This document shows positions 9,653 through 19,039 of a stretch of 24,635 nucleotides of DNA, one piece after another; position 1 is the stretch's first letter, and every line of letters starts with the position of its first letter. Both the position numbers and the translations under genes were made by a program. This DNA is from a virus. The DNA lies in the IMG/VR virus record IMGVR_UViG_3300044733_004632, positions 1 to 24,635 of that record. One strand, written 5' to 3'. Under the pieces are notes generated by a model. That model worked only from the letters and a program-made list of their open reading frames with translations, made no database searches and was not told the origin of the DNA.

Positions 9653-12600
9653 ATGACACAGAAAACAGATTTAAACATCAGTCCATATTATGATGACTTT
9701 GATTCTGAAAAGAATTTTTATAAAGTCTTGTTTAAACCAGGATATCCAGTACAGGCAAGAGAATTAACAACTCTTCAATCTATCTTACAGGATCAGGTAA
9801 AATCTTTCGGAAGTCATATATTTAAAGATGGGTCAGTAGTTATCCCCGGAAATATTGCCTACGATGGAAATTTTAATTCCGTAAAACTCAATCCAACTAA
9901 TTTTGGAGTTGATATTTCTCTTTATATTAATAATTTTATCGGTAAAAAAATAGTAGGGCAAATATCAGGAACAACGGCAATAATTCAATTTGTTTCTCTC
10001 CCCGATGGTGGAAATGTAGAAGATTTAACAATATATGTAAAATATTTGGATTCTGATAATAATTTTCAGTTTAATCCATTTGAAGATGGAGAATCATTAA
10101 TTGCAGAAGAAAATATAACTTATGGCAATACTACCATTAATGCAGGAACTCCATTTGCATCACTAATATCGTTAAATGCAACATCTGTAGGTTCTTCTGC
10201 ATCTATTGGTGATGGTGTTTATTTCATTAGAGGTTATTTTGTTAATGTATCCAAACAAACCATAATTTTAGATAATTATACAAATACACCTTCATATAGA
10301 GTTGGATTAAAAATTGACGAATTAATTCTCAGTGCTGGGGACGACAGTTCATTATATGATCCATCTAAGGGATTTACAAACTATGCAGCACCTGGAGCAG
10401 ACAGATTTAAGATTAATTTAACGCTAACGAAAAAATTAATATCGGACCTTAATGATACTGATTTTGTTGAACTTTTGAGAGTTGAAAATGGAAAAATTAA
10501 AATAATTGAACAAAAAAGTCAATATAATATAATTAAAGATTATATGGCAGAAAGAACTTATGATGAATCTGGTGATTATACAGTTGAACCTTTTAATTTA
10601 TCGGTAAACAATTCTTTAAATGATAGATTGGGTAATAATGGTTTATTTTTCAATACTGAAACCACAGAACAAAAAAACACACCATCAGAAGACTTGATGT
10701 GTTTGAAAATATCTCCAGGAAAGGCTTATGTTCGGGGATATGATATAGAAAAAATTTCAACAACAATTATTGATGTTGATAAACCTAGAGATACTGCGTC
10801 TGTTCAAAATGCAAATGTTCCCTTCGAGATGGGAAATAATATTATAGTAAATAATGTATCTGGAGTACCAAAACAAAAACTTACAATAGATTTATACAAT
10901 CAACTTAATTCTACTGGAACTATAATTGGTAATGCCAGAGTATATAATTTTAGTTTAACTGATGCTGCCTATAGTAATGATACTACTAATTGGAATCTAT
11001 ACCTTTATGACATCCAAACTTATACAACTCTTGTTTTAAACTCTACAATATCAAATACAGAATTACCTGCAACATCCTTCGTAAAGGGGAAAAGTAGTGG
11101 TGCCAGTGGATATGCAGTCGCTGCTGGTGGAGCATCTGATACAATCAATCTGAGACAAACTTCCGGAACATTTTCAGTTGGAGAACAACTAATCATCAAT
11201 GGTATTGATTTTCCAAGAACCATTAAAACTGTAACCGCATATTCAACTGAAGATATTAAATCAGTAAAACAAACAACTGCAGTATCTGGACTTTCTGTAG
11301 ATTTTACTGCCGATTGCCTTCTAGAAAAATTTAGACTTCCAAATAGTGTGACTCAGGTAACTATTAGTGGGGGAAATACTGTAGTAAGTCCTGGAAAATT
11401 TTTCACTGGCGTAAAAGTTGGTTCAATTATTAGATATCAAACCACTACTGGAGACGAATCATTTAATAGAGTAACGGCAGTTTCTACTGACGGCACATCA
11501 TTAACTATTGCAGCAGTATCCCCTAGTGTTTCTGGAGTATACTCTGGTGCAGTTACCAATGGGACTTATAATAATATTTTTATTGGAGCACCAATAATAA
11601 GAAATGAGAATTCTGGATTCCTATATGCACAATTACCAAATCCTAATGTTTCTTCAGTAAATCTTTCAGATTCATTATTAACAATTTCTGAACAAATAAC
11701 AGGAGAAACTACAGATTCTAATGGAGTATTACAATTTAATACTTCAGCAATTAGTGGAATTTCTAGTGTATTTTTTGAGTCGTTTGATGAAGAAAGATAT
11801 TCGGTACACTACAGTGGAGGCGGTATTGGCACTGTAACTTCGGATCAGTTTGTTTTAAGTGGAAATACCGTAACTATTAGTGGTTTATCTCCTTCACAGT
11901 CAAGTATTGTTGTAAATGCTACACTAGTTAAAAATGGAATCCAAAGCAAAGTAAAAACATATAATAGAAGTCAAACTTTAAATGTAGCAAGATCAAAGTA
12001 TCCACAATCAGGAACCGGTATTAGTTCTTCAATTGGAGACGGTCTTACTTATAATCAATTTTATGGACTGAGAGTTCAAGATGATGAAATATCGCTAAAT
12101 TACCCAGATGTAGTAAAAATTATTTCAGTTTATGAGTCATTTGATTCTTCTGCACCTACCTTGGATCAAGTACAATTTGGTGCCAGTGCTAATGTATCAA
12201 CCAATGCTATTATTGGTGAAAATATCTTAGGAAGTAACAGTAAATCTATTGCAAGAGTTGTTTCAAATATATCAACAAATGTTCTCGGTATAGTATATTT
12301 AAATTCGGAAAGATTTATAAATTCAGAAACAGTAATATTTGAAGAATCAAATATTACTACAGAAATTGAATCCATAATTCCAGGAAAATATAAGGATATT
12401 ACAAATTCATATAGACTTGACAAAGGGCAGAAAGATCAATACTATGACTATTCTAAAATTGTTAGGAATAAAAACTCTACAGAACCATCAAAACAACTTT
12501 TGGTCGTATTTGATTACTATTCAGTTCCTTCTAATGATAGTGGTGATGTATTTACTGTATTAAGTTACAATAAAGAAAGATTTACGCACGATATTCCTTT

Positions 12601-15600
12601 CATTGGACCAAAATCCATAAGGGCATCGGATACTTTAGATTTCAGACCAAGAGTTCCAATTTTTACCTCAGATAGTTCTTCACCATTTGATTTTTCTTCA
12701 CGATCTTTGAATCCCACACGCATTTTATCACCAAATGAAAGTTCATTACTTGGTTATGATTATTACTTAGCAAGAATTGATAAACTATATCTCGATAAGA
12801 ATAAAAACTTTATTCTAGAAAAAGGAATATCTTCCAACACTCCTAAGGCACCAGATAAAAATGATGCCGTAATGGAAATTGCAACCATAAAACTACCACC
12901 ATATCTTTACAATCCAGCAAATGCAGTAGTGACATTAAAGGATAATAGAAGATATACAATGAGGGATATTGGTTTAATTGAAGATAGAGTGGAAAACTTA
13001 GAGAGAGTTACTTCATTATCTTTACTTGAAGTAAATACTCAAACTTTACAAATTCAAGATTCTGATGGCAATAATAGATTTAAGAGTGGATTTTTTGTAG
13101 ATGATTTTAAAAATTATTCGTTTATTAACAGAGGATTATCCTCCATTAGAGTTAATACATCTACAAATGAAATAACACCAGTTACTAGTAGAAATTCACT
13201 TAAATCACAGATTGCACCTGAGTCTGCAACTACTGATGAAAATTTAGATTTTTCGGAAAATTTTAAGTTACTAGATCCAAATGTCGTAAAAACAGGAAAA
13301 GCAGTAACTTTAAAGTACGACTCTATTGGGTGGATAGAACAGGCATTTGCAACGACAGTAGAAAATGTAAATCCATTTAATGTGATTGTTTATAGTGGAG
13401 ATATTAAATTAAGTCCTGAAATTGACAATTGGGTTAGAACAGTTCAACTTCCTGATAAAAATATCAGTGTAACATTAAATTCCAGTAGAACTCTTACCAA
13501 CAATTTAACTAGTAATGTTTCCGTTACTCTGACACCAATTAATACTGAAACAAGCGACACAGTTAATCTTCCTGATATTTTTGAACAAGGTAATTTTACT
13601 ATAACTGTTGGTAGTGACCAAACTCAAACTTCATCAACTGCTACAAATACTACTTCTGCAACTTCTACAACTGAAAGTTTTGATACAGTAAGTAATACTG
13701 ATACAACAATAAGAAATGTATTGATATCATCATCTAGTGAATCATTTATGAGGTCCAGAAATATTCAATTTTCTGTATCCAATATCAAACCATCTACGCA
13801 ATTTTACCAATTCCTTGATGGGAATAGTGGAGTCGATTTCATCCCTAAATTGATAGAGATAACAAATACATCCGGAGCATTTGCAGTTGGAGAAACGGTT
13901 ATTGGAACATTTGGCGGTGCAAATTTAATTTCATTCAGAGTTGCAACACCAAATCATAAGTATGGTCCATATAACGCACCATCCACGACATATACAATTA
14001 ACCCATATATTAGAACTGAATCTATAGCATCTGGATATAGTCAATCATCAACAGTTTTGAATGTCGATACTGTTTCACTATCAGAAGAGGCTCAAGGAAA
14101 GTATTCAGGATATTTACTTAAGGGTATGCAATTGGTGGGTCAGACCAGTCGTGCCGTGGCAACTGTAAGTGATTTAAGACTCATTTCTGATAATTTTGGT
14201 GATTTAATCGGAACATTCTTTTTAAGAGATCCAAATACAATTCCAACTCCAACTGTAAGAATTTCTACCGGAACTAAAACATTTAAGTTGAGTTCAAGTT
14301 CAACGAATGATCCTGGTCTCCCAGGAAGTTCTGATACTTCATTTGCCGAAACAAACTTCAATTCCGATGGAACACTTGAACAGTGGGAAAATACTGTTAC
14401 GGCAACTACTAGAAATCTAACAACAAAAACAGTCACTAATCTTACAACAAATACAACAACATCACAAACAACAATAAACACCCATACAAGAACAACGATT
14501 CAAAGATTCGTTGATCCTCTCGCACAATCTTTTGTTGTTGGTGGAAATATAGAAGCTCCTGATTCTTCTAGAGAAGGATTAGCAACCGATGATTCTAATG
14601 GTGCATTTTTAACTGCTGTTGATTTATTCTTTGCGAAAAAAGATAGTGGAAATGCTACGGTAAAAGTTGAAATAAGAACTATGGAACTGGGAACACCCAC
14701 TAGGATTGTTATCGGCAATTCAGTTACATTGAGGCCAAATCAAGTGGGTGTTTCTTCAGATGCTTCCATTGCTACTAAAGTTACTTTTGATGAACCAATT
14801 TATCTTCCACCTGGTAGAGAATATGCGATTGTAATTATTTCAGAAAATAGTGATCAATATGAGATGTGGACTGCGATTATGGGAGAAAAAACTGTAAATA
14901 CTAAAGATCTTCCAGATGTTAATGCAGTAACTTACTCAAAGCAATTTGCGATGGGAAGTTTGTTCAAATCTCAAAATGGATCTATATGGACAGCAAATCA
15001 ATATCAAGACCTTAAATTTAAACTTTATAAAGCACAATTTATTGAAAATCAACCAGGAACAGCATTTTTCTATAATCCAACATTAGATGAAAGTAATGGA
15101 TATGTTCAGAGATTAGGAAACAATCCACTAACAACATTACCAAGAACTGGTTCGTTGGGAATTACCACAACAACAAATTCATCATTAATAGCAGACTTAA
15201 GTAACGGTAGAAAGGTTGCTGGATCACAACCTTATGTCTATGGATATATAATTGGGACTGGAAGTTCTGTATCCGCAGTAGGATTGGCCACTGGGGGAAG
15301 TAATTATGTTACAGATGCCAATGTAAGCACCTATAATATTACTGGAAATGGTTCTGGTCTTGTTTTAAGTATTACCGCCACTAATGGAACAATTACTGGA
15401 ATAACAACTGTAAGTCCCGGAAATGGATATGCGGTAGGAGATGTTGTTGGTATTGTGACTTCTACAGTAGGAACCGGAACTTCGGTTCGTGGGCGTGATG
15501 CGAGAATTACAATTTCGTCAATTACAGGATTGGATACACTCTATTTGGGAAATATTCAGGGGGATACTTTTACAGTTGGTGCCGGATTAAGTTACTATAA

Positions 15601-17023
15601 TAATTCTAATACAATAGTTTCTCTTGCAAGCACTATAATTAGATCTCCTTTTACACCTTCAACTAATCAATATTCTGGAAATTATTTAAGAGTAGACCAT
15701 TTTGATCATGGAATGTATGGAAATACAAATAAACTTAGAATTTATGGCGCAGAATCTAGTACCGCACCAGTTGTAATTACTTCGTCAATAACTTCTACAT
15801 CAACAACAATTGCCGTTGGAGATACTTCAAACTTTGGAACTTTTGAGGGAGTTTCTGTAAGTGCAATCAATCCTGGATATGTGAAAATTGGAAATGAAAT
15901 AATTAGATATGAGACTATTGGTAGTGGATTCTTAGGAACTATTACCAGAGGTATTGATTCTACTATTTCGATTAATCATGATGTAAATAGTTTAATGTAC
16001 AAGTACGAATTGAATGGCGTTTCGTTGAGAAGAATTAATAAGACTCACGACATTAGTGATCTAGACATCGGATTGGATGGATATTATTTGGAAATTGATA
16101 GAACCGCAAATGGAGCAAATAGAGGTACTGATGGATTTATTGATGGAAATGCTGCAAATGCACCACAACTGCAATTTACTTCAGAATCAACATTAGGAGG
16201 TTCTAAAGTTCTAGCAAGTGAAAATATTCTTTATAGTTCTATAGTACCAACATACGATCTCATTACTCCAGGATCTTCTACATCAGTTTCGGCTTTCATT
16301 AGAACAGTTTCTGGAACAAGTGTAAGTGGAAATGAAACTTCATTCTTATCTAATGAAATTGAACCAATTCAGTTGAATGCATTGAATACTCTGAGGAGTG
16401 TGAGACTCGTATGTTCCAAAGAAAATGAAACTGAATATCTTAATAATTTACCTAGAAATAAATCATTTACCACAGGAATAACCTTAAGCACAACTGATTC
16501 TAATTTATCACCTATAATATTCTTAGATACTGCATTTACTGAGTTTATTTCCAGTCGTTTGAATAGTCCAGTTTCTGATTATGCATTAGATGGAAGATCT
16601 AATTCCATATTGGATGATCCACACGCAGTAGTGTATGTTTCAAGGGCAGTAAATTTGGTGAATCCCGCAACTTCTCTTAAAGTTATTTTATCCGCATATC
16701 GTCACGAATCTGCTGATTTTAGAGTTTTATACAGTTTATTCAGACCAGATTCTTCTGAAGTTGAACAATCATTTGAATTATTCCCAGGGTATGATAATCT
16801 TATATCTACACCATCAGGACTTTCGGTAGTTGATCCCTCTCTAAATAATGGAAAACCTGATTCTTTTGTGAGTTCCAGTTTAGATAATCAATTCAAAGAA
16901 TATGAATTTACTGCCGATAATCTTGGGTTGTTTAATGGATATGTCATTAAAATCGTAATGTCCGGAACTAATCAGGCATATCCACCAAGAATCAAAGAAC
17001 TTAGAACAATTGCAGTAAGATGA
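9653..17023 (+). CDS. DUF4815-type giant virion structural protein
   Basis: This 2456-residue protein carries hallmarks of DUF4815 proteins of marine T4-like phages. These include an N-terminal NISPYYDDF...GYPVQARELTTLQSILQDQ block (residues about 8-47), GKAYVRGYDIEK (about 356), LDFRPRVP (about 996), RRYTMRDIGLIEDRVENLE (about 1097-1115, probably a short coiled coil) and DPLAQSFVV (about 1619). The last is followed by a beta-rich domain ending in YLPPGREYAIVI...YEMWTAIMG. Two Ser/Thr-rich, probably flexible linkers sit near 1322-1352 and 1581-1617, the second just before DPLAQSF. An IGNEIIRYE...ITRG...NHD module occurs near 2079-2110. The C-terminal part (AVVYVSRAVNLVNPATSLKVIL...RVLYSLFRPDSSE) also looks structural. 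It lies between gp8 and the neck genes, where T4 has genes 9-12, so a baseplate-peripheral or fibre-attachment role is inferred. It ends in a 4-base ATGA overlap with the next gene. Confidence 0.88.
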   Translation: MTQKTDLNISPYYDDFDSEKNFYKVLFKPGYPVQARELTTLQSILQDQVKSFGSHIFKDGSVVIPGNIAYDGNFNSVKLNPTNFGVDISLYINNFIGKKIVGQISGTTAIIQFVSLPDGGNVEDLTIYVKYLDSDNNFQFNPFEDGESLIAEENITYGNTTINAGTPFASLISLNATSVGSSASIGDGVYFIRGYFVNVSKQTIILDNYTNTPSYRVGLKIDELILSAGDDSSLYDPSKGFTNYAAPGADRFKINLTLTKKLISDLNDTDFVELLRVENGKIKIIEQKSQYNIIKDYMAERTYDESGDYTVEPFNLSVNNSLNDRLGNNGLFFNTETTEQKNTPSEDLMCLKISPGKAYVRGYDIEKISTTIIDVDKPRDTASVQNANVPFEMGNNIIVNNVSGVPKQKLTIDLYNQLNSTGTIIGNARVYNFSLTDAAYSNDTTNWNLYLYDIQTYTTLVLNSTISNTELPATSFVKGKSSGASGYAVAAGGASDTINLRQTSGTFSVGEQLIINGIDFPRTIKTVTAYSTEDIKSVKQTTAVSGLSVDFTADCLLEKFRLPNSVTQVTISGGNTVVSPGKFFTGVKVGSIIRYQTTTGDESFNRVTAVSTDGTSLTIAAVSPSVSGVYSGAVTNGTYNNIFIGAPIIRNENSGFLYAQLPNPNVSSVNLSDSLLTISEQITGETTDSNGVLQFNTSAISGISSVFFESFDEERYSVHYSGGGIGTVTSDQFVLSGNTVTISGLSPSQSSIVVNATLVKNGIQSKVKTYNRSQTLNVARSKYPQSGTGISSSIGDGLTYNQFYGLRVQDDEISLNYPDVVKIISVYESFDSSAPTLDQVQFGASANVSTNAIIGENILGSNSKSIARVVSNISTNVLGIVYLNSERFINSETVIFEESNITTEIESIIPGKYKDITNSYRLDKGQKDQYYDYSKIVRNKNSTEPSKQLLVVFDYYSVPSNDSGDVFTVLSYNKERFTHDIPFIGPKSIRASDTLDFRPRVPIFTSDSSSPFDFSSRSLNPTRILSPNESSLLGYDYYLARIDKLYLDKNKNFILEKGISSNTPKAPDKNDAVMEIATIKLPPYLYNPANAVVTLKDNRRYTMRDIGLIEDRVENLERVTSLSLLEVNTQTLQIQDSDGNNRFKSGFFVDDFKNYSFINRGLSSIRVNTSTNEITPVTSRNSLKSQIAPESATTDENLDFSENFKLLDPNVVKTGKAVTLKYDSIGWIEQAFATTVENVNPFNVIVYSGDIKLSPEIDNWVRTVQLPDKNISVTLNSSRTLTNNLTSNVSVTLTPINTETSDTVNLPDIFEQGNFTITVGSDQTQTSSTATNTTSATSTTESFDTVSNTDTTIRNVLISSSSESFMRSRNIQFSVSNIKPSTQFYQFLDGNSGVDFIPKLIEITNTSGAFAVGETVIGTFGGANLISFRVATPNHKYGPYNAPSTTYTINPYIRTESIASGYSQSSTVLNVDTVSLSEEAQGKYSGYLLKGMQLVGQTSRAVATVSDLRLISDNFGDLIGTFFLRDPNTIPTPTVRISTGTKTFKLSSSSTNDPGLPGSSDTSFAETNFNSDGTLEQWENTVTATTRNLTTKTVTNLTTNTTTSQTTINTHTRTTIQRFVDPLAQSFVVGGNIEAPDSSREGLATDDSNGAFLTAVDLFFAKKDSGNATVKVEIRTMELGTPTRIVIGNSVTLRPNQVGVSSDASIATKVTFDEPIYLPPGREYAIVIISENSDQYEMWTAIMGEKTVNTKDLPDVNAVTYSKQFAMGSLFKSQNGSIWTANQYQDLKFKLYKAQFIENQPGTAFFYNPTLDESNGYVQRLGNNPLTTLPRTGSLGITTTTNSSLIADLSNGRKVAGSQPYVYGYIIGTGSSVSAVGLATGGSNYVTDANVSTYNITGNGSGLVLSITATNGTITGITTVSPGNGYAVGDVVGIVTSTVGTGTSVRGRDARITISSITGLDTLYLGNIQGDTFTVGAGLSYYNNSNTIVSLASTIIRSPFTPSTNQYSGNYLRVDHFDHGMYGNTNKLRIYGAESSTAPVVITSSITSTSTTIAVGDTSNFGTFEGVSVSAINPGYVKIGNEIIRYETIGSGFLGTITRGIDSTISINHDVNSLMYKYELNGVSLRRINKTHDISDLDIGLDGYYLEIDRTANGANRGTDGFIDGNAANAPQLQFTSESTLGGSKVLASENILYSSIVPTYDLITPGSSTSVSAFIRTVSGTSVSGNETSFLSNEIEPIQLNALNTLRSVRLVCSKENETEYLNNLPRNKSFTTGITLSTTDSNLSPIIFLDTAFTEFISSRLNSPVSDYALDGRSNSILDDPHAVVYVSRAVNLVNPATSLKVILSAYRHESADFRVLYSLFRPDSSEVEQSFELFPGYDNLISTPSGLSVVDPSLNNGKPDSFVSSSLDNQFKEYEFTADNLGLFNGYVIKIVMSGTNQAYPPRIKELRTIAVR

Positions 17024-17220
17024 TTAGAGTAAAGGGACACACGAATCTTTATAGAGATGAAAATAGTGGTGCTATCATTAATTGCGATTCTCTGGCATAT
17101 AATCAATATCTCAATATAATTAATAATAGAGAATCTCAAAAAAAGGAATTGGATATGATTAAGCAAGATATTGATGAAATTAAATCTTTATTGAGAGAGT
17201 TGTTAAATGGATCCAAATGA
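17020..17220 (+). CDS. Small conserved phage protein with C-terminal helix, unknown function
   Basis: This is a 66-residue protein. The start ATG overlaps the stop of the DUF4815 gene (ATGA), which suggests translational coupling. The first 30 residues (MIRVKGHTNLYRDENSGAI) look like a small beta element. Residues about 34-63 are charged and heptad-like (ESQKKELDMIKQDIDEIKSLLRE), consistent with a short coiled coil. Similar small proteins sit at this position in marine T4-like phages as I recall them; no function is known to me. It could be a small virion or assembly factor. Its end overlaps the next gene by 14 bases. Confidence 0.78.
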   Translation: MIRVKGHTNLYRDENSGAIINCDSLAYNQYLNIINNRESQKKELDMIKQDIDEIKSLLRELLNGSK

Positions 17221-17377
17221 AATTAAATTAGAAAGTGTAAGTAAATTATTCGAATACGAAAAACATTCCAGATTTATTGATGAACTGAGTTTTGATGAAT
17301 TAAAAAATTTTTCGAAACTTTATTGCAAATTATATTTAAGGCAACAAGAAGTTTTGGCAACTATAAATAAGATGTAG
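17207..17377 (+). CDS. Very small acidic helical protein, unknown function
   Basis: This is a 56-residue frame starting MDPNEIKLESVSKLFEYEKH and ending ATINKM. The ATG lies 14 bases before the end of the preceding gene. The protein is charged and predicted helical, with one cysteine (residue 40) in KLYCKLYLRQQEV. Support comes from the tight overlap, the absence of any other gene in 17221-17392, and resemblance to small FEYEK...KLYLKQQE proteins that I recall from marine T4-like phages. The last codons contain a late promoter for the next gene. No function can be assigned. Confidence 0.72.
   Translation: MDPNEIKLESVSKLFEYEKHSRFIDELSFDELKNFSKLYCKLYLRQQEVLATINKM
17362..17369 (+). promoter_or_regulatory. 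T4-type late promoter ahead of the 17393 gene
   Basis: An exact TATAAATA lies inside the last codons of the 56-residue gene and ends 23 bases before the ATG at 17393. This spacing is nearly the same as for the gp8 promoter. It would start a late transcript covering the small virion genes and then genes 13 and 14. Confidence 0.65.
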
Positions 17378-17392
17378 AGATAAAAAAGATAG

Positions 17393-17734
17393 ATGGCAGC
17401 AGTATACGTTAGTAATTTAGTCATCAATTCTGGTTCTGATTTTTCCCAAACTTTTACATTAGAGTCTAATGACAATGATTCTGCATTAGATTTAACTGGA
17501 TATACGGTATCTGCACAGATGAGAAAGTATTCTGGCAGTTCAACATTTACCACATTCGCTTCCAGTATTTCATCACCAAGAACATTGGGAAAAATTGTTA
17601 TCTCCTTAACTTCTAGTCAAACAGTAGATTTAAAACCTGGCAGATATGTATATGATGTAGTTATTACTATAAATTCTGTTAAAACAAGAGTAATTGAAGG
17701 GATGGTTCTTGTAAGAGAAGGAGTTACTCGTTAA
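17393..17734 (+). CDS. Small Ig-like/BppU-N-like virion protein
   Basis: This 113-residue, beta-rich protein contains the pattern INSGSDFSQTFTLE, LDLTGYTVSAQMRK, then LTSSQTVDLKPGRYVYDV and a REGVTR end. The combination of an LTGYT-x-x-x-xMRK strand and a PGxYxYDV strand resembles the N-terminal domain of BppU-type baseplate proteins and many small marine phage virion proteins. The role in the particle is inferred, not shown. It lies 15 bases after the 56-residue gene, behind its own late promoter. Its stop overlaps the next start by one base (TAATG), and its last codons hold the strong ribosome binding site of the next gene. Confidence 0.8.
   Translation: MAAVYVSNLVINSGSDFSQTFTLESNDNDSALDLTGYTVSAQMRKYSGSSTFTTFASSISSPRTLGKIVISLTSSQTVDLKPGRYVYDVVITINSVKTRVIEGMVLVREGVTR
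17718..17723 (+). promoter_or_regulatory. Strong ribosome binding site for the 17734 gene
   Basis: AAGGAG lies 10 bases before the ATG at 17734, inside the codons for the REG residues near the end of the upstream gene. It is one of the few clear Shine-Dalgarno sequences in the window and supports this start. Confidence 0.7.
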
Positions 17735-18195
17735 TGTCTGATATTAAAGTTAGAGTCGGGCAACAAAATTCAGTCAAGGTAATTTCATCTATTAGTGGTG
17801 GATCAAATTTTGCGAATTTTGCCGATATCGCAACAAATGTAATTGGTGGAATAGCATCAGTTACATCTCTTAATGTTAGTGGAGTATCTACATTTGTAGG
17901 TATTGCAACCTTCAAAAATAATGTGTATATTGATGGCGATCTTTATGTCAGTGATGATTTAGTATTTGATGAATTTACTGCTCGTAATGCAAATATTATC
18001 GGAATTCTTACCGTAGGACAGTCATTTTATTATCCGCCAGGGCAACCTTATGGTGTTGCATATTTTGATCCGAATGACCAATTAGTTTCTACGGGCACAA
18101 CTGCGGCGGCAATATCGAAAACTAACTATATACTTACAACCGACGATTCGGGTGTTCCAACCTGGTCTGGAGTTATAGATGGAGGAACCTATTAG
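17734..18195 (+). CDS. Small fibre-like virion protein
   Basis: This 153-residue protein has an N-terminal strand (SDIKVRVGQQNSVKVISSISGG), a short helix-prone FANFADIATNVIGGI segment, then repetitive beta elements (TSLNVSGVSTFVGIATFKNN, VYIDGDLYVSDDLVFDE, ARNANIIGILTVGQSF). The repeats resemble the VSGISTF/GNVYVDGDL strands of phage short-fibre proteins. The C-terminus (YILTTDDSGVPTWSGVIDGG) resembles fibre tips of marine phages. It fits a small fibre or fibre-like decoration of the tail or neck. In T4 the region just before gene 13 holds wac (the neck whisker fibritin), so a whisker-like role is possible by position; I see no fibritin coiled coil. It overlaps gene 13 by one base. Confidence 0.72.
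   Translation: MSDIKVRVGQQNSVKVISSISGGSNFANFADIATNVIGGIASVTSLNVSGVSTFVGIATFKNNVYIDGDLYVSDDLVFDEFTARNANIIGILTVGQSFYYPPGQPYGVAYFDPNDQLVSTGTTAAAISKTNYILTTDDSGVPTWSGVIDGGTY
18181..18185 (+). promoter_or_regulatory. Ribosome binding site that fixes the GTG start of gene 13
   Basis: GGAGG lies 9 bases before the GTG at 18195. The first in-frame ATG of gene 13 is far inside the conserved protein, so this site decides the start. Confidence 0.75.
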
Positions 18196-19037
18196 TGTCT
18201 AAACCAACAAGCAGACAAGGACTCATAGATTATTGTCTAAGACGCCTAGGTGCTCCTGTATTGGAGATTAACCTTGCCGATGACCAAATAGATGATTTAG
18301 TCGATGATGCCCTACAGTACTTCCAGGAGAGGCACTTTGATGGCGTAGAAAGAATGTATTTAAAATATCAATTGACACAAGAAGATATTAATAGGGGTTC
18401 TGCGGTAACAGGTGGTGTTGGAGTAGTTACAACCACGGGAACATCGACAAATGTAAGTGGATTAGGAACTATAACCTCTAATTTTTACGAAACATCAAAT
18501 TTCATTCAAGTACCAGATTCCGTAATTGGAATAGAAAAAGTATTTAAGTTTGACACCAGTTCTATTTCCGGTGGAATGTTCAGCATTAAATATCAGTTAT
18601 TTTTGAATGATTTATATTATTTTAACTCTGTTGATTTATTACAATATTCTATGGTTAAAACTTATCTTGAAGATATTGATTTTCTATTAACTACGGATAA
18701 GCAAATTAGATTTAATAAAAGACAAAATAGAATGTATTTGGATATTGATTGGAGAGCGCAGCAAGTAGGTAATTTTTTAGTAATTGATTGCTATAGAATT
18801 TTAGATCCAAACACCTTTACTAATGTTTATAACGATAGTTTCTTAAAAAAATATTTAACCGCCACTATGAAGAGGCAGTGGGGTCAAAATTTAATTAAAT
18901 TTAGAGGAGTCAAGTTGCCTGGAGGAATTGAATTGAATGGTAGGGAATTATATGAAGATGCAGAGAGAGAATTGGCGGATATAAAACAAAGAATGGCTCT
19001 TGATTATGAATTACCACCTTACGACTTTATTGGATAA
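18195..19037 (+). CDS. gp13: Neck protein gp13 (head completion)
   Basis: This 280-residue protein matches T4 gp13 in neighbourhood and approximate size (T4 gp13 is about 309 residues). gp13 and gp14 bind the portal vertex after packaging, close the head and make the joint to the tail. The N-terminus SKPTSRQGLIDYCLRRLGAP followed by a DDLVDDALQYFQERHFDGVER segment (residues about 30-52) is the classic gp13 signature in marine T4-like phages. Further conserved-looking parts are IGIEKVFKFD (about 110), the DLLQYSMVKTYLED region (about 147), RFNKRQNRMYLDIDW (about 174-188) and the C-terminal KFRGVKLPGGIELNGRELYEDAERE. Start is GTG, overlapping the upstream TAG and backed by GGAGG. Gene 14 follows after 2 bases, so the two partner proteins are made together. 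Confidence 0.93.
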   Translation: MSKPTSRQGLIDYCLRRLGAPVLEINLADDQIDDLVDDALQYFQERHFDGVERMYLKYQLTQEDINRGSAVTGGVGVVTTTGTSTNVSGLGTITSNFYETSNFIQVPDSVIGIEKVFKFDTSSISGGMFSIKYQLFLNDLYYFNSVDLLQYSMVKTYLEDIDFLLTTDKQIRFNKRQNRMYLDIDWRAQQVGNFLVIDCYRILDPNTFTNVYNDSFLKKYLTATMKRQWGQNLIKFRGVKLPGGIELNGRELYEDAERELADIKQRMALDYELPPYDFIG

Positions 19038-19039
19038 TA

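Noticed and set aside
9644-9655. A-run between gp8 and the DUF4815 gene as a terminator or slippage site
   Set aside because: There is no stem-loop before it, the strand composition is A and not T, and both genes are intact in their own frames.
14140-14481. 113-codon open frame on the minus strand
   Set aside because: It lies wholly inside the conserved DUF4815 gene and its protein is a low-complexity Val-rich mirror of the Thr-rich linker. No other minus-strand frame has family features either.
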